Shown: positions 10,949 through 23,039 of the stretch, piece by piece
Layout: each line of letters opens with the position of its first letter
How positions within the stretch are numbered: the stretch's first letter is position 1
DNA from: Eudorina sp. 2006-703-Eu-15
Lineage: Eukaryota > Chlorophyta > Chlorophyceae > Chlamydomonadales > Volvocaceae
Direction of reading: 5' to 3'
DNA length: 64,000 bases
Assembly: GCA_003117195.1 (NCBI GenBank)
Contig: BDSI01000139.1
Span: 1 to 64,000, forward strand
Program-made: the position numbers and the translations under genes
The notes under the pieces: model-generated
What the model saw: the letters and a program-made list of their open reading frames with translations, nothing else
Told to the model about the DNA's origin: nothing
The model's database searches: none

Positions 10949-12263
10949 AGAACGCCTGCCATTCTAACGATTTATGCAACCCTACTACTTGCAGGGTAAT
11001 GTTTCTTGCAGTTGTTTCACACCGCCGGCTGACCTGCTTATTAAGCATAAACCTTTCAACAGGCGTTTACACTGTACAGATGCTTTATAAGCAAGAGCAG
11101 TTGGACTTTTGACATCTCGCTGATGTTACATACATGCAGCACATGCATGTTGCGTACACACACGGCCCTCGCTGGCATGCCCTTACTTCGCGCAGAACAA
11201 GGTGACATATCGCTATGTCGTCAAGCACCGGTGTGTTATATATAATAATGGGAGCGTAATAATTACTTGGCAGCGTAAAGTACGTACGTAACCCCAATGT
11301 AACGTTAAACTTTGAGGCCTGGAAGTCCCAGTACCAATTCCCTCAAGGTGTATCCAGGATGGAGGTGCAGGCATGTTTGAACTCTCTGCCATCGGTCATC
11401 ATTATGGTATGGGCTGTGAATCGATGGGATGTGAAGCAGTTGTCTAAGAGCTAAGAATTACGGCGTATCCTATGCATAGATAATAACAGCTTGCTTGCAG
11501 TCGAAAGACCACCCGCCTATGATGAATTATTTACTGGCTGGGTGCGGCTGAATTCGACAGTGTTTACGACCCTTCCTGTTGCATGCTATCTACACGGGCA
11601 TATATACATACATTCCACAACAAGGGTATCCATGCCAGGAAGTTCATTCTTATGCTACAAGAATGATGCATATTGGTCTGTCAAGCAAATCCCGTTAGTT
11701 TGTGTTTTATCCCGATTATGGTGCCATGATTATGTACATGTTGAGTCGATATGTCCGGTTGATTGGAGCATTATCCAGGCCAGGGAAGCCAAGATACACC
11801 TCACAGCATCAAGTAATGTACGTAAACCATGAACCCCACCTGCTGCAGAGTAGCGGGCTGCTGCTGGCCAAGCAATTGCCGGCGCGTTTGCCTGGTCACC
11901 ATCATTCCAGTGCCAGCAGCTTGGGGAACACTTGACGGTCCGGTCCCGCTGTCCTGCTGCATGCATAGAAAAATTGCATACGTTTATGGGGGTTAGTGGG
12001 CGGTCCCGTTCAGAATGTTTGGAAGTTATCACGTGTGGACATGTATTTCAATCAAGCAATGCTGGTCCTAAGTATCCTGAGTATGCTCAAATTTCAACAT
12101 GTCGATCCATTCATCCATACGATATCTGCCTGTCCCAGCCGCGCAGGGGGCACATTAGCACATACATACATGGCTGGGACCCTATAATGAAAGCGTTAGT
12201 TCCCCACGTCGGTACCCTACGGATGTGATGAGTATGAGTACGTAGTTGTTATCATTTACCTAC
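10949..12263. other. No gene seen
   Basis: Moderate-GC sequence with several short reading frames on both strands (for example 11491-11832 and 11932-12228), but none shows a recognisable motif or supported splice borders. It would be intronic if the minus-strand exons on either side belong to one gene. Confidence 0.5.
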
Positions 12264-13511
12264 CAGCAGCCGTTCGAGGGCGTCCTTGTAGCGCTGACGG
12301 TTGGTGAAGGCATTGCTGCACGTGAGCGCTTCTAACTCCTTAATCCACTCCGATGCTTTCAAATCGAAGGAGTCCAAGCCGCCACATGCCATGGCCTTGG
12401 CGATGGTGTTCTCTACCGCCACGACAAATTTCCGGATGCCCACCGCCACCTCTCCTTGCCTAAACGCATATCGGATCATAAACAAACACTATCACTGCGT
12501 GAGAATGGGTAAAACTTAACCGCATCGATGGATAACTTAACGATACAGTGTCAGGGAGACATGCATGTGGGCACATCGGGGAGACTAGGGAGACTACCAA
12601 AGCACTACTACCCTATATAATGAGGAGGGGTGCGTGTACCACTTGATCTATTTGATCCTTCACCCTAATCAACTCTGACAACGTCGAGTAGCATCCATCC
12701 ACCTTGGTCCACGACAGTTCGATCGTCAATTGCCATTACTACCATTACTGTCATTTCCCGCGAACTTAGAGCGAGTGTATATATATGCGGTAGCTAAATG
12801 AGCAAGTACACTCATTACGCAGGGTTGTGCGGGCGGTGGGTTGCCAATGTGAAAACACGCACTTGGTTGTACGTACATGACAGCATGCAGGCTGCTGTGT
12901 TAGCTGTGTTAAAATAAACCGAGAGACACGACTTGCGAGGACCCTAATTGCGCACGCGGACGAGTGAGGCCGTTGGCTGCGCATTGCCGACAGGCCGGGG
13001 ACGTGTATATAGAAAAGAGGGGCGACATGCGATAAAGCAGAAGCAAAGACATTGTGTCCCCATTGTGTTAGCTGTGTGTGTGCATACATAGCACGTGCAT
13101 GTGCACGTGCATACATAGCACGTGCATGTGCACGTGCATACGATATGGGTTACGGTGCATTTGCAATAATTGGTAGCTAACGTGATCTGCTTGGGTCCTC
13201 GATATTACACAAGCATAGCACGCGTGCTGCCGTAAGCAAGGGTGTATAGCTAGCAAGCAATCCGAGACCACGCACGTACCCCGCAAGATCTGAAAGCAGG
13301 ATCGCCTCCTGGAAAACGCGGAGCATTCCAACGTCTTCCAGCAGGAGCATCTTGTAATTCTCCTTCGAGAAAGAACGGGCGTCTGGCGAACTGGCCCACA
13401 ATTTGGCTGCAGGTTTCGCTGTCGCTTGGTTCGCGATGACCCGCCGAATCTGCTTGCCGAAGTACGTGCATACCGTCGCTGGAACGGCTTTCTTGATAAA
13501 GTTGAATACAA
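12264..13511 (-). CDS. Unrecognised minus-strand gene, two phase-matched exons
   Basis: Two exons fit together. Exon 13280-13511 follows acceptor GTGCAG and ends GG|GTACGTG in phase 2. Exon 12264-12459 follows acceptor GTTTAG, restores frame with one base, and ends CTG|GTAGGT in phase 0. The joined peptide is hydrophilic and probably helical; recognisable stretches are VFNFIKKAVPATVC, NYKMLLLEDVGMLRVFQ and GEVAVGIRKFVVAVE. I do not recognise the family. The next in-frame candidates are the repeated 114-nt exons at 4.7-6.7 kb, with the TRIM in between. A further upstream exon may lie near 14457-14518 (ending CACAAG|GTGCGC), but its phase does not join directly. Start and stop were not found. 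Confidence 0.5.
13080..13141. repeat. Two copies of a 27-bp palindromic unit
   Basis: GCATACATAGCACGTGCATG plus TGCACGT is repeated twice. Each copy contains a near-palindrome around GCACGTGCATG. It lies in the intron or flank between the two unrecognised exons. Confidence 0.85.
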
Positions 13512-13734
13512 CTGCACATAATGCGCGTATGGTTTGTTCGCGTCAGTTCAGTACCAGGTTCCTCAGTTCCACAAATAGACGGATAGGGTCATAAACCCTA
13601 CTGATCAACCGGCCAACCGGTCGACAGTGTGCTCACTAAATAAGGCTCAATATATGCCTAAAATACAATAAAACACTAATGAATACTAGCAAAGCGGTCA
13701 CTAGTGTGCATGCTCCAGCACTTTAAAACTGCAG

Positions 13735-14170
13735 TGAATGGGACCTTAGGGGCGGTAGGTGTGGTAGGGGCGGTAGGGGCCTTAGGGGTGGTAGGGTGGG
13801 TAGGGGCGGTAGGGGCCTTAGGGGAGGTAGGGGTGATAGGGGCAGTAGGGGCGGTTGGGGCGGTAGGGGCCTTATGGGTGGTAGGGGCCTTCGGGGCAGT
13901 AGGGGCGGATGGGGCGGTAGGGGCCTTAGGGGCGGTAGGGACGGTAGAGGTGGCAGGGGCGGTAGGGGCGGTAGGGGCCTTAGGGGCGGTAGAGGCCTTA
14001 GGGGCGGTAGGGGTGGTAGGGGCGGCAGGGGTGGTAGGGGCGGTAGGGGTCGTAGGGATGGTAGGGGCGGTAGGGGTCGTAGGGGCGGTAGGGGTGGTAG
14101 GGGCGGTAGGGGCCTTAGGGGCGGTAGGGGTGATAGGGGCGGTAGGGGTCGTAGGGATGGTAGGGCTAGC
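13735..14170 (+). repeat. GGTAGGGGC-type minisatellite
   Basis: About 435 bp built from 9-bp GGTAGGGGC/GGTAGGGGT units with interspersed GGGGCCTTA variants. It gives spurious Gly/Val/Arg-rich reading frames in two plus frames. No gene is called. Confidence 0.95.
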
Positions 14171-14529
14171 TACGCCTGTACCAGCTGCAGGACATGCCCA
14201 GCACCGCTAATAACCAAAAGAATAATGTCATGTTAACTTACATAACTCCCACTCGCTCCGCGGACGCTCTTCTGCAAGCATTCCCGGGCAGGTGCCGCGC
14301 ACATTTGCAAACATAGGCTCTAAGGTAAGCATATACACGGGTTCAAGAACAAATCAATTCAACTAACTGTACTGGTGCCATAAAAAGAGCTAAACGGCAC
14401 GTTTCAACAAGTTCTGTTGAACGGACCCCTCGTGGCCGGAAGGAAACGCGCACCTTGTGCATCAGCTGCCGCCATTTCAAGGTCCTGGGAAGCGCGAAGC
14501 GGAGATGTACATCGCCTAGCGTATGCACA

Positions 14530-16010
14530 CAGAAGTTGGCTTTATTTTCAAGCGGGTGGGAATCGTGTAGTTCGAGCCTTCAATTAAAATTGGTGTAAAT
14601 TGGTGTCAATCCTATGTTAGCACATTCAATGACTTGACCGGTTTGGTTTGGATCTGTGTGGTGGCCGGATGTTGACTTTCACGACAGGTCTACTCGGCTT
14701 GGCAACCCCACCCCGACACCCTTTCCGGTGCGGTCCACCACCGCACCCAGGTCGCCCCGGGCGCTGAGGCCACCGAGGACGGCGAGTGAAGGGGATGACA
14801 TCCGCGCGGCCACTCCGCGCTTCCCCTCCGGCACCGGACCCCACCCACACACCAGCAGCAGTCCAGTGACAAGCTCCACCGCAAGTCCAACCCCTGGCCC
14901 CAGGACTCCATCCCTCGCCGGCACCCGGGCCCTGGGGCGCCCCAGCAGAATCAGCGGTCTGGACGCCCCAGCACGTCTCGACTTGTCTTCATGCGCGCTG
15001 GTTTTAGCCAAGAATCCTTTCGCTTGCCGCTGCTTGTGGACACTATTGGGACCAAGCCAACCGTCTCCAGCCAGTCGGGACAGCCTGATGCTCCAGAGCT
15101 GCTTCTGGCTTTTCAAGCTACATCCTCTGGATGAATGAATGAATGAACGTTACAGCGGACCCTAAAGGGATCACCGGGTGGATATGCATGGGTCATTACT
15201 GGCGTTTCGGATATTGTCCTGCTTGCTTGCTAGCCTTCCGCACCAACAACTTCACCCCTGCTATCTAGACGACGACTGGGCGGCTCACTGGGCGTCCCTG
15301 GTGCGAGCCTCCACTCTTAGCCACTTGCCGTAGGGGGATGCACAGTCGGTGACGCTGCGGGCTGATGATGAGTGAGTGGCAGGACGCACGACACGTACGG
15401 CAAATGAGTGTGCTGACACGCACGGTGGTACTGGTTAGTATCACCCTGTCCAGTACAGCCGTGCGTGTCAGCACACTCATTTGCCGTACGTGTCGGAGAG
15501 GCCGTACGGACGTCATCCCCTTCCCTCGCCGTCCTCAGTGGCCGATATCAATAATGACCCATATCCAGAGCATGTACCTGGAAATACCAGGTTATTGCCC
15601 ATGCATGTGGAACGACGGCCGCGCAAGGCTGCAACCGAATGCAATTCCCCCTACGACCCCAGGGTGCACTGAACGTCCTCATTCTACTCAAGGCCCTACT
15701 CACTAGCTGTGCATCTAGAGCCCCGGTCCGTTTCATCTGCCGTATCACGACTGCCGTACACACCGTACACGCGCTGCTGCGGATAGTCTTGGCCCATTCA
15801 ACGCCAACCACCACGCGCAACGATACCCAACGACGGGTATAACACTGCTCACCAACGATATGTGGAAACTCTAGGGTGGAAAGGGCCCATAGAGCTGACG
15901 CGGTGGGCGTTTGCGTCTAGGACTGACATGGTGCAGACCTCAGAGCTGCCCCCCTTAACACACGCCAGGTTGAGCGGACACCTGTGTAACAAAATTAATA
16001 ATAATACCTG
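14530..16010. other. Non-coding stretch with inverted repeats
   Basis: No supported gene. A 43-bp segment at 14768-14810 returns inverted at 15501-15543 with about five mismatches, and a strong hairpin lies just inside the right copy (15389-15495). The reading frame at 14656-15138 is Pro/Arg-rich without motifs. Confidence 0.6.
15389..15495. ncRNA. Near-perfect 107-nt hairpin, possible small-RNA precursor
   Basis: Arms 15389-15434 and 15450-15495 are reverse complements over 46 bp. The outer 37 bp (15389-15425 with 15459-15495) are exact, the inner 9 bp have two mismatches, and the loop is 15 nt. Such long, nearly perfect stems resemble small-RNA precursors of green algae. A palindromic transposon remnant is the alternative, but no target duplication is visible. 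Transcription is not shown. Confidence 0.55.
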
Positions 16011-16013
16011 CAG

Positions 16014-16858
16014 CAGGACGCCCACGAGTTCTACCTGTCGGCGCTGTCGAGGCTGACGGCTGCGGTGATTGCGGAACCCACAACCCAGGATGCCGCGGCC
16101 CAGGGCTGCGGTACCCTGCCGCCAGGCCACGCCCGCCGCGGGATGTGTGGCCTCCACAGTCAAGGAAGAGTACAGCTCCGCTAGCCCCCCGGGAGGGGCC
16201 GCAGATACTGCGTCGCCGCTGGGGCCCTCCCTGACGACCGGGTAGGTCATTGTGTACCACCACCGCTGTGCACGACCAGGCGACGATGCATGACCTTGGA
16301 CGACTTGCGCGTGCGCCCGCTTTGCAGTCACCGGACGGTGGCAAGCAGAGCTTACGAAATACACCTTTTGATCATGACAAGTTTTCCGCGAATCGCTGCC
16401 GTTGTTCTGACCGGACGGGTTGTGCTGTGGAGCTGTGAAATGTGTCGGTGCTGTGTTGTTCTTGGAGGTCGCGGTGAGTGTATCTGCGCTGCCAGGTGGT
16501 GCGACCCGCCCGCCACCGCAAGGCGAGCCCTCTCGACGCACCTCACCCCCATCCGGCGCTTGGTGCCCCCCGCCCTGCTGGCCCCCCACGCCCCCGTCCA
16601 TATGCACGGACGGCAACCGCAGCTCCGGTGGCCAAGCCCCTCAGGACCTCATCGGACCGCAGGAGGGGGGCCCGGGTGCGAGCCGGTGCGGCTGTGGATG
16701 CTCACTCGGCGGGTGGGGGCGACGCCGGCCGCATCAGCGGCCTCCCCCTCAGTTTGGTGGACGCGGTCTTTGGTGGCGTCCTTCGCAGCGATGTCACCTG
16801 CTCGGTGTGCGGCCACACTTCCACCGCCTGCGACCCCTTCCTGGACATCTATATGTGA
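16014..16858 (+). pseudogene. Ubiquitin-specific protease, N-terminal part of catalytic domain
   Basis: After acceptor CCTGCAG the sequence reads QQDAHEFYLSALSRL, the conserved USP motif following the catalytic Cys box. A second stretch ending near 16858 reads LVDAVFGGVLRSDVTCSVCG and then CDPFLDI, the first CxxC of the USP zinc ribbon and its flank. In intact USPs these precede the second CxxC and the LHVKRFEH motif, which here occur about 6.3 kb downstream (23.1-23.3 kb) on the same strand. The catalytic Cys box was not found upstream, and the reading frame stops right after DPFLDIYM without a strong donor. It is either a broken gene or one with a very long intron. USPs remove ubiquitin from proteins. 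Confidence 0.6.
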
Positions 16859-17254
16859 CGATGGGCGCACGACGGGAGGTCCTGACTGACCTCTGGCACA
16901 TCGCCTGCCCTCCTTCACATAAGCTAGGTCCTTGAGTTGTTGTATTGCATTCTGATGGGCACGTGCAGTCCGCAGTCCGCTGCATTTGGGCGCGGAAGCG
17001 AAAATATAGGAACCCTGGGAGTTGCTATATTCAGCACATTGCAGTAAATTGTTACGAACTGGTGTACGCAAATCGCAAGGGGAAATCCCTCCTCCTTCGC
17101 TCCGTACCGTAAGCCGTTACAACAATTAATCCGTCTAGTACGGTAGCCTTGAGCCAAGCCAGTTTAAGGCATTTAAGCCGAATCAAGCAATTCTCCAAAA
17201 GCATGCAACTGTTTTGATAGCACAACACGTATTCACAGGGATGGCACGCTTCCT

Positions 17255-20200
17255 ATGGACTTCACAACTCACAGCGAGCAAACCGGTGTTGCTCCAACAG
17301 CTTTAAATCCAGTATCTGCACTCATCGGTTCTCTAGAATCTCCGAATGCGGGATCAGAATCCACGGCAGCCCATGCGGAGCCCACTCTCAAGCGTGTTGA
17401 AGCAAAAACAGCGAAATCTATACGCTTGCTGTGGTGTGATACAGCTGGTATTCGTCGATGCAGGTGCGCCTCAGTGCCGTCTATGTCCGGAAACAGTCAA
17501 TCCCAGCCCACTAATATGTGCTGTTTTTCCGCTTCAATACGTCTGCAGGTAAAGCAGCCAGCACGTCACGCAGTGCGTTGGGAGGGACCGTGTCGTTCGC
17601 ACGGTTTGCAGTGATACGGACAGCATCGCACACCACCTGAACGTCGCACCACACCGAGCTATCTGACTGCCTTCTGTCGTTTTCTGGTCCGTTCAATGGA
17701 TCGATTGCTTTTGTGTATTCCAACAACAGGGTTTTGACGGGCCACCGGTACGCGGGCCTGCAGAACTGTGGGCTGGGCGTCACTTCGGCGTGCATGGCGA
17801 TGCCCGCCTACGGTGACAGTCCCGCCCCCAACGCCGGTCTCACAGCAGTGGGAGAGGCGCGGATGAAGCCCGTCGAATCGTCCCGCGTCGCGCCCCACTG
17901 GTGTCCTGGCCACCAGATGGCCGTTGTGGAGTTCGAGGCGGTGGGTGCGGGTAGCACGTAGCAGCCCCGCCGCAACACACGTGTGGCAGGACCACAGCCC
18001 CGCAGTTGAATCTTCACCGCTGCTCTTTCTATGGATTGAACACCGCGTGGCACGTTGGCAGACCACATCATGCGAAACCAACCACCCCAGTAGCCCATCA
18101 TTAGGCCCCTCTTTTCGTTTCGACCTCCATCCTCGTGACACGGTCGCCATGGCCTGGCGCCGTCGGATATATTTTTGCGGCCTCAGAAACACCGTGGGAC
18201 TGCTGTCCTCGCCGCGCGCTCCGCAATACCTGCAAGATAACTTCGGGCTGACGATGAAGGTCGGTGGCTGGCGGGTTTGAGCTGCGGCTATGGGGCGCTG
18301 GGGGATAGCTACTCATCGACAGCCGTTGGGAGCTGGCAGCCCACCTCGTGGTCGTTCCTCTCAGGCCCCCGCTCGACCGACCGACGTACCAACCGACCCA
18401 TCCCTTGCAGGCGGGCTTCGAGATTGAGTTCTTGCTGTTGGAGCGGGCATCCCCGGGCGAGGAGAGCCTGCGGGGCTCGGGGTGGTGGCCCGTGGACGGG
18501 TCCCTGTATTGCCAGAGCAGTGCGCTGGACCGCCAGGCCAGAGGTGCGGAGGGATGGGGCGACGCCTCGGAATGGCGCCCTCCGGGGGTAACCCTCGCCG
18601 GCATGCAATATCCTGAGAGAGGGAGAGGCGGCAGCCGCGGCCGCAAACCAGGCGCGTTACACGGCGGGCGGGCGGGTGGCTGGTCGACCAGTGTAACATG
18701 GCGGGGCGTGGGTGCGTGGGAAGCAAGTACGATGTGTGTGCCGAGGGGGTGCTTGCGACGGACGACAGGACGTGCTGAGGGCGGGCTGGGCTAGAATCGC
18801 GAGCCACTCCCAGCGGGCGTGTGTCGATCTCACACCCGCCACGGATCGGCCAATGCGGAAGTGGTCCCGCTGCGCACGAGCCACAGCAGACGGTGGCTGT
18901 GGTCCTGCCCCCCTTTATGTCCGTTGTGCTGCTTCCTCACCCTCTCCATGTATCGGCGTGCGACATCTTGAGAGAGGGAGAGGGAAATCAAAAGGCGGTT
19001 GCCCAAAAGTCCCCGCACGCCTGCCCGTCTGCCCTGCACCTCTGCCGTGCAGTTCAGGTTGAGATCTCCCTCATGTACGGCGATCCGGTGTAAGGTAGCG
19101 GACAAGCTCTTGCTGGCCAAGGAGGTGCAGGTCGGGGTGGCGGGCAGGTGGGTGTACGGGAGGTCACGGGGCCGGTGTCCGCCGGGGAAGCGATAGGTGT
19201 TGTCACTTGCAGATGGCGCTTGTTTTGGGTTCGGAAGGTGTGGGCGGGGTGAGCGGGGCCGGGCTGCGCATTTGCATCTGGGTAGGGACATGGCCCACAC
19301 TCCCAGAGTACGGGAGGCGAGTGCGAAATTGCTGGTGGTGGTGGTGGTGGTGGGGAGGCGCAAAGGTGTGACCGCCAGGGCCTGAAGAGCCATCTTATAC
19401 GCAATGGTGGACCCACCTAGCCACGCCGTGCTGGGTTGGCTGCTCCGACCGCATCTGTCAGTCCGTGCTGGGTTGGCTGCCCCGACCGCAACCGTTCCAT
19501 ACTACCAGCGTCGTCCGCATCTGTCAGTCCGTGCTGGGTTGGCTGCCCCGACCGCAACCGTTCCATACTACCAGCGTCGTCCACGTCCACTTCAGTCTGT
19601 GGAAGGTATAGGCCAGCTGCGGGGGGAATGGGAGGCGGGTGGCCGGACTGTTGTTTTCTCCACCTCCCTGGGCACTACCGTTGTCCGCCGCACCTGCCCT
19701 CGGCCCCCTGCCACCGCCCACGGGTGTTGCGCCTCAACCTTCTGTGTTTGTACTCGATGTCGTACCGCAAGCCGCTGTCGTACCCTGGCGGCCTGGCGCT
19801 CACCGCAGAACAGTAAACGCCACATGGACGACCCGCGGGAGGGTGGCAGCTTCTCCTCCTCACCTGACGGGCTGGAGGCCGCCACACGTGCCGTCATCAC
19901 CGCGGCCGCGGACACAGTGGTGCCCCACCCGGAGCCCGAGCTGCCGCCACCTCGCAGGAGCGAGCCCGCCGCCGCCGCCGCCACTGCGGGTCCCAGCGGC
20001 CCGCTCCCCTGCACGCGCGCCCGGAAGGTCTCGGCCAAGGGACACGAGCCGGCGGTGGGACAGCCCGCGTGTCCCCGCATGGGCGTTGCCTGCACGTTCC
20101 CTCCCTGCAGATGCCGTCCTTCCTGGGGGGCGTCCTGGCGTACCTGGACGTGCTGCTGCCCATCACGGCGCCCTCGTCCAACAGCGACGAGCGGCTGCGG

Positions 20201-20380
20201 CCCGGAGCCTGGGGCGGCGTGGGGCTACGACAACCGGGAGGGGGAGGAGGTGTCGCTGCGGGTGACGGCCCCCGGGCCCCTGCCGGCTGGACATGATGCA
20301 CGTGGAGGACGAGGCCATGGACGGAGCCACTTTCCCCTAACGTGGCGCTCAATGCTAGTATGGTGGCGGGGGCATGCTAG
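17255..20380 (+). pseudogene. Glutamine-synthetase-like (FluG/nodulin-type) gene with frame breaks
   Basis: Exon 17255-17463 (ATG start; IRLLWCDTAGIRRC) ends CAG|GTGCGC and joins in phase to exon 17730-17940 (ACMAMPAYGDSP, LTAVGEARM), together the GS beta-grasp domain. Next come TPWDCCPRRALRN and LQDNFGLTMK near 18190-18258, AGFEIEFLLLE and GWWPVDGSLYCQSSALD from 18413, VQVEISLMYGDPV/KVADKLLLAKEVQ near 19056-19130, and FLGGVLAYLDVLLPITAP, NSDERLRPGAW and GYDNREGE near 20110-20260. These match the catalytic domain in order. At least three single-base frame breaks interrupt it (about 18226, 19091 and 20219), and the usual NSY before R is NSD. A pseudogene is likely, but sequence error in GC-rich DNA is possible. 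GS-type enzymes ligate ammonia or amines to glutamate; activity here is doubtful. Confidence 0.65.
19440..19590 (+). repeat. 66-bp tandem duplication in GS-like gene
   Basis: A unit containing GTGCTGGGTTGGCTGCCCCG and CCATACTACCAGCGTCGTCC occurs twice in tandem, with a partial third copy upstream. It probably lies in an intron of the GS-like gene. Confidence 0.85.
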
Positions 20381-23030
20381 GTGAGAAGCGGAGCGGCGTG
20401 CAGGGCTGTGTGTGGGGATACGGATCAATGCGCCGAATCGAACAGTCGGCACTCGGCCGCATGAACACATAGACAGCACCTCGTTCGCTGATCATCCGGA
20501 GGTGGCCTCCAGCGTGAGTGGGTGGAGCAATGGGCGGGTCCCCATTGGTGCCCACAGGGGAATCCGTCCCTGTCGATCTGTGCATGCGAAGACGGACAGG
20601 CGCACCGCATCGTGTCTTGCTGCCCAATAGTCATGGGCTCCAAGACCTATGCTCTGTCCCGCTGTTATCATGACCCATCTCCATCTCCCTGACGAAACGG
20701 AGCCGTGATGGATCCACCCTGACCGGCTTCCCTGCGCATTAAGCTCGCTGATCCGTGGGTCGGCCAGTCTTAGTTCACCGGGCCACTGGGGCTCCACCTC
20801 GCCCCGCCGGGTTATGGCTTTTCACCCCGCCCCCTTCAGTGCCTCAGGCGCCCTTGCCCGAAAGCGATGATATGCGGTCTTTTGATCGGACCTCGGCTTT
20901 CAGCGGCTCTGAACCTCAAGTGCCTTGCGCATGACTCTTACTCTCATGCACCCCGCTACCGTCGGTCGCCCTGCCCTTGTCCCTGTCCCTCGCCTCAAGC
21001 ATCTTCACCGGCAGTCCCTGCCTGAGCCCTGCCAAGTGCGCCTCACCCCCCCCCCGCGAGCTGGACGCTGCGGTGGCATTGCGGATGGTAGTTTCGGCGC
21101 TTGCAGCCACCTTATTAGCGGCGCTGGGCCTGTTCAAGGTGGGTACGGCGTGAGTACGGCAGGGCGGTGATACGGCAAGGACATCGCCCGGGTCGGCCGG
21201 AGACATCGCCGTCGTTTAATGCCCTTTTCTGTTGTACGACAGCACGGGCCTCAGTGTGTTCAGTCACATGCAGCAGCCCCTCCTTCTGCCCTGTTCCCGC
21301 GCCGCACCTCCATCGGGCGCGTGCTAACCTCGTGCTCTCTGGCAGCACGGGTCGGCGATGTGATCCTGCTCCTGCTTGTGAGTGCTCGACTTGCTGCCTG
21401 GGGGTCCCTACTGGGGACGGAGCGTGTGGCGGTGTAGCAGCGCGAAGAAGACCCGGTGGGGGAAGGGACGAGAAGGACTCATCCCGGTGTTACGAAGGTC
21501 TCCCAGGTGGCAAGGTGTCTTGCCCAGGGGCGATTGTCTGGCCAGTGAGTTCCTCAGCTGGGTGCCACGACACTGCCTCAGGCCTGCAACTGCCGCTGCT
21601 CCTTCTTCGGTGCGCGGACGCCAGGTCGCAGCCGCTGCAGATGTAACGCTTGTACCTGGCCGCCTGCGACCTCCTCCTTCCCTCGTCCCTCCTCGCAACA
21701 GGGGCTGCGACAGGGGCCGCGGGCACAGGGCTCCCAGCGGCGCGTCAGGGCGGCTCTGGCGCCTCGGGGCGATCAGCGGTGACAACGGGGCCGGCGGCAG
21801 GTGCAACGGTGGGCCAGCAGCCGCCTGCTGAGCGGGCAGCCGGCCCTCCCGGCGCTGCCCGACCCGCCCGCACCATCAGTGACTCGGTGGCGGCCGCTGA
21901 GCGCGCCGTGGATGGGGGCGGTGGTGGGCTGCATCACCTCTTCGCGGGCGGCAGTGGAGCACGGGGCGGGTTCGCGGCCAACCTCTGTCCCCCGTGCAGC
22001 AGCAGTGCCGGGTCCGACAGGTGCGCCCCTGGGGGAGGGGACCTGTGTGGGCCGGGTCCCGGGTGGGCGGCTGGGTCTGGGACGACGGCGGCGGCTGGCG
22101 GAGAGCGGAGCTGGGGCCTGCAGCGAGGCGCCTCGGTGAGCCTCACACGTGCAGGAAAAGGCAGGTAGCGGGGGACGACGGGGCTGTCTCTAGGTCGATG
22201 GTGGGTCCTATCTTACGCCCTCTAAGAGCAAGAACCGCACGTGGGCCTCACCCCCGGACGTCTGCCGCCCTCGGCCCGACAGTGCAGCGCCACCAACCTG
22301 GTGGAGGGCGGCCCCGACGGACCCGACTGGCCGCCTCCGTCCGGCGACCTGCGCCCGGACAGCCGCGGCCTAATCCCCCGGGGGTGAGCACTTCCTGTGT
22401 GGAAGATGTGGACGCGGATGCAGAGGCGGAGGCCGCTGCCGCAGGCCCCAGCCCTAGCCCGGGGACGGAGCAAGACCGTCCGGAGGAGGAGGAGGAGGAG
22501 CCGTCAGGGATGCAGACCGCAGACCCGGCACAGGTGGCACAGGGACAGCCGCGGCGCGGAGGCTGGGGTGGTCGCCGCGGGGGCGGAGCTGGCGGGCGGG
22601 CAACTGGGGCCGCCGGCGGCCGTGGCGCAGGCCGGCGAGGCGGGCGCGGTGCTGGCGGCGGCGGCGGCGGCTCTGTGCCTCAGATGGGCGCACCGGGGGC
22701 CTCACCGGATGCGATGGTGGACCCCAGCTCCACGAGGCGGCCGGGAGGCGCAGCGGACGCGGAGGCAGGACCCGGTGCGGCACAGGTGGGTGGCAGATGG
22801 GTGGGTGGGTTGCCCGAGGCCTGAGGCCCCGGGCGATCGCGGGATGGGGAGCCCGCGCGCAAAGCGCCGCTGTGGGGACGGGACGTGACAGTATGTATGT
22901 GGTGTGACGTCCATACGTCGTTGGGGTCATTGACGTAGTGTTGTAGCTGTCTGCTGCTCCACCCCGGCAGCGCTCTGGCCAAACACGATCTCCCGGTTCG
23001 CTCTTTCCTCCTGTCCCTTCCCCCTGGGGC
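20381..23030. other. GC-rich stretch with no assignable gene
   Basis: Several long Ala/Gly/Arg-rich reading frames exist on both strands (for example 21994-22824). They are explained by high GC and low complexity, and I see no motif. It may be an intron or a low-complexity insert of the USP gene whose two halves flank this region. Confidence 0.5.
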
Positions 23031-23039
23031 TCTTGCGAT

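Noticed and set aside
13704..14236. 168-aa Gly/Val-rich and 146-aa Gly/Arg-rich ORFs
   Set aside because: Product of the 9-bp GGTAGGGGC repeat in two frames.
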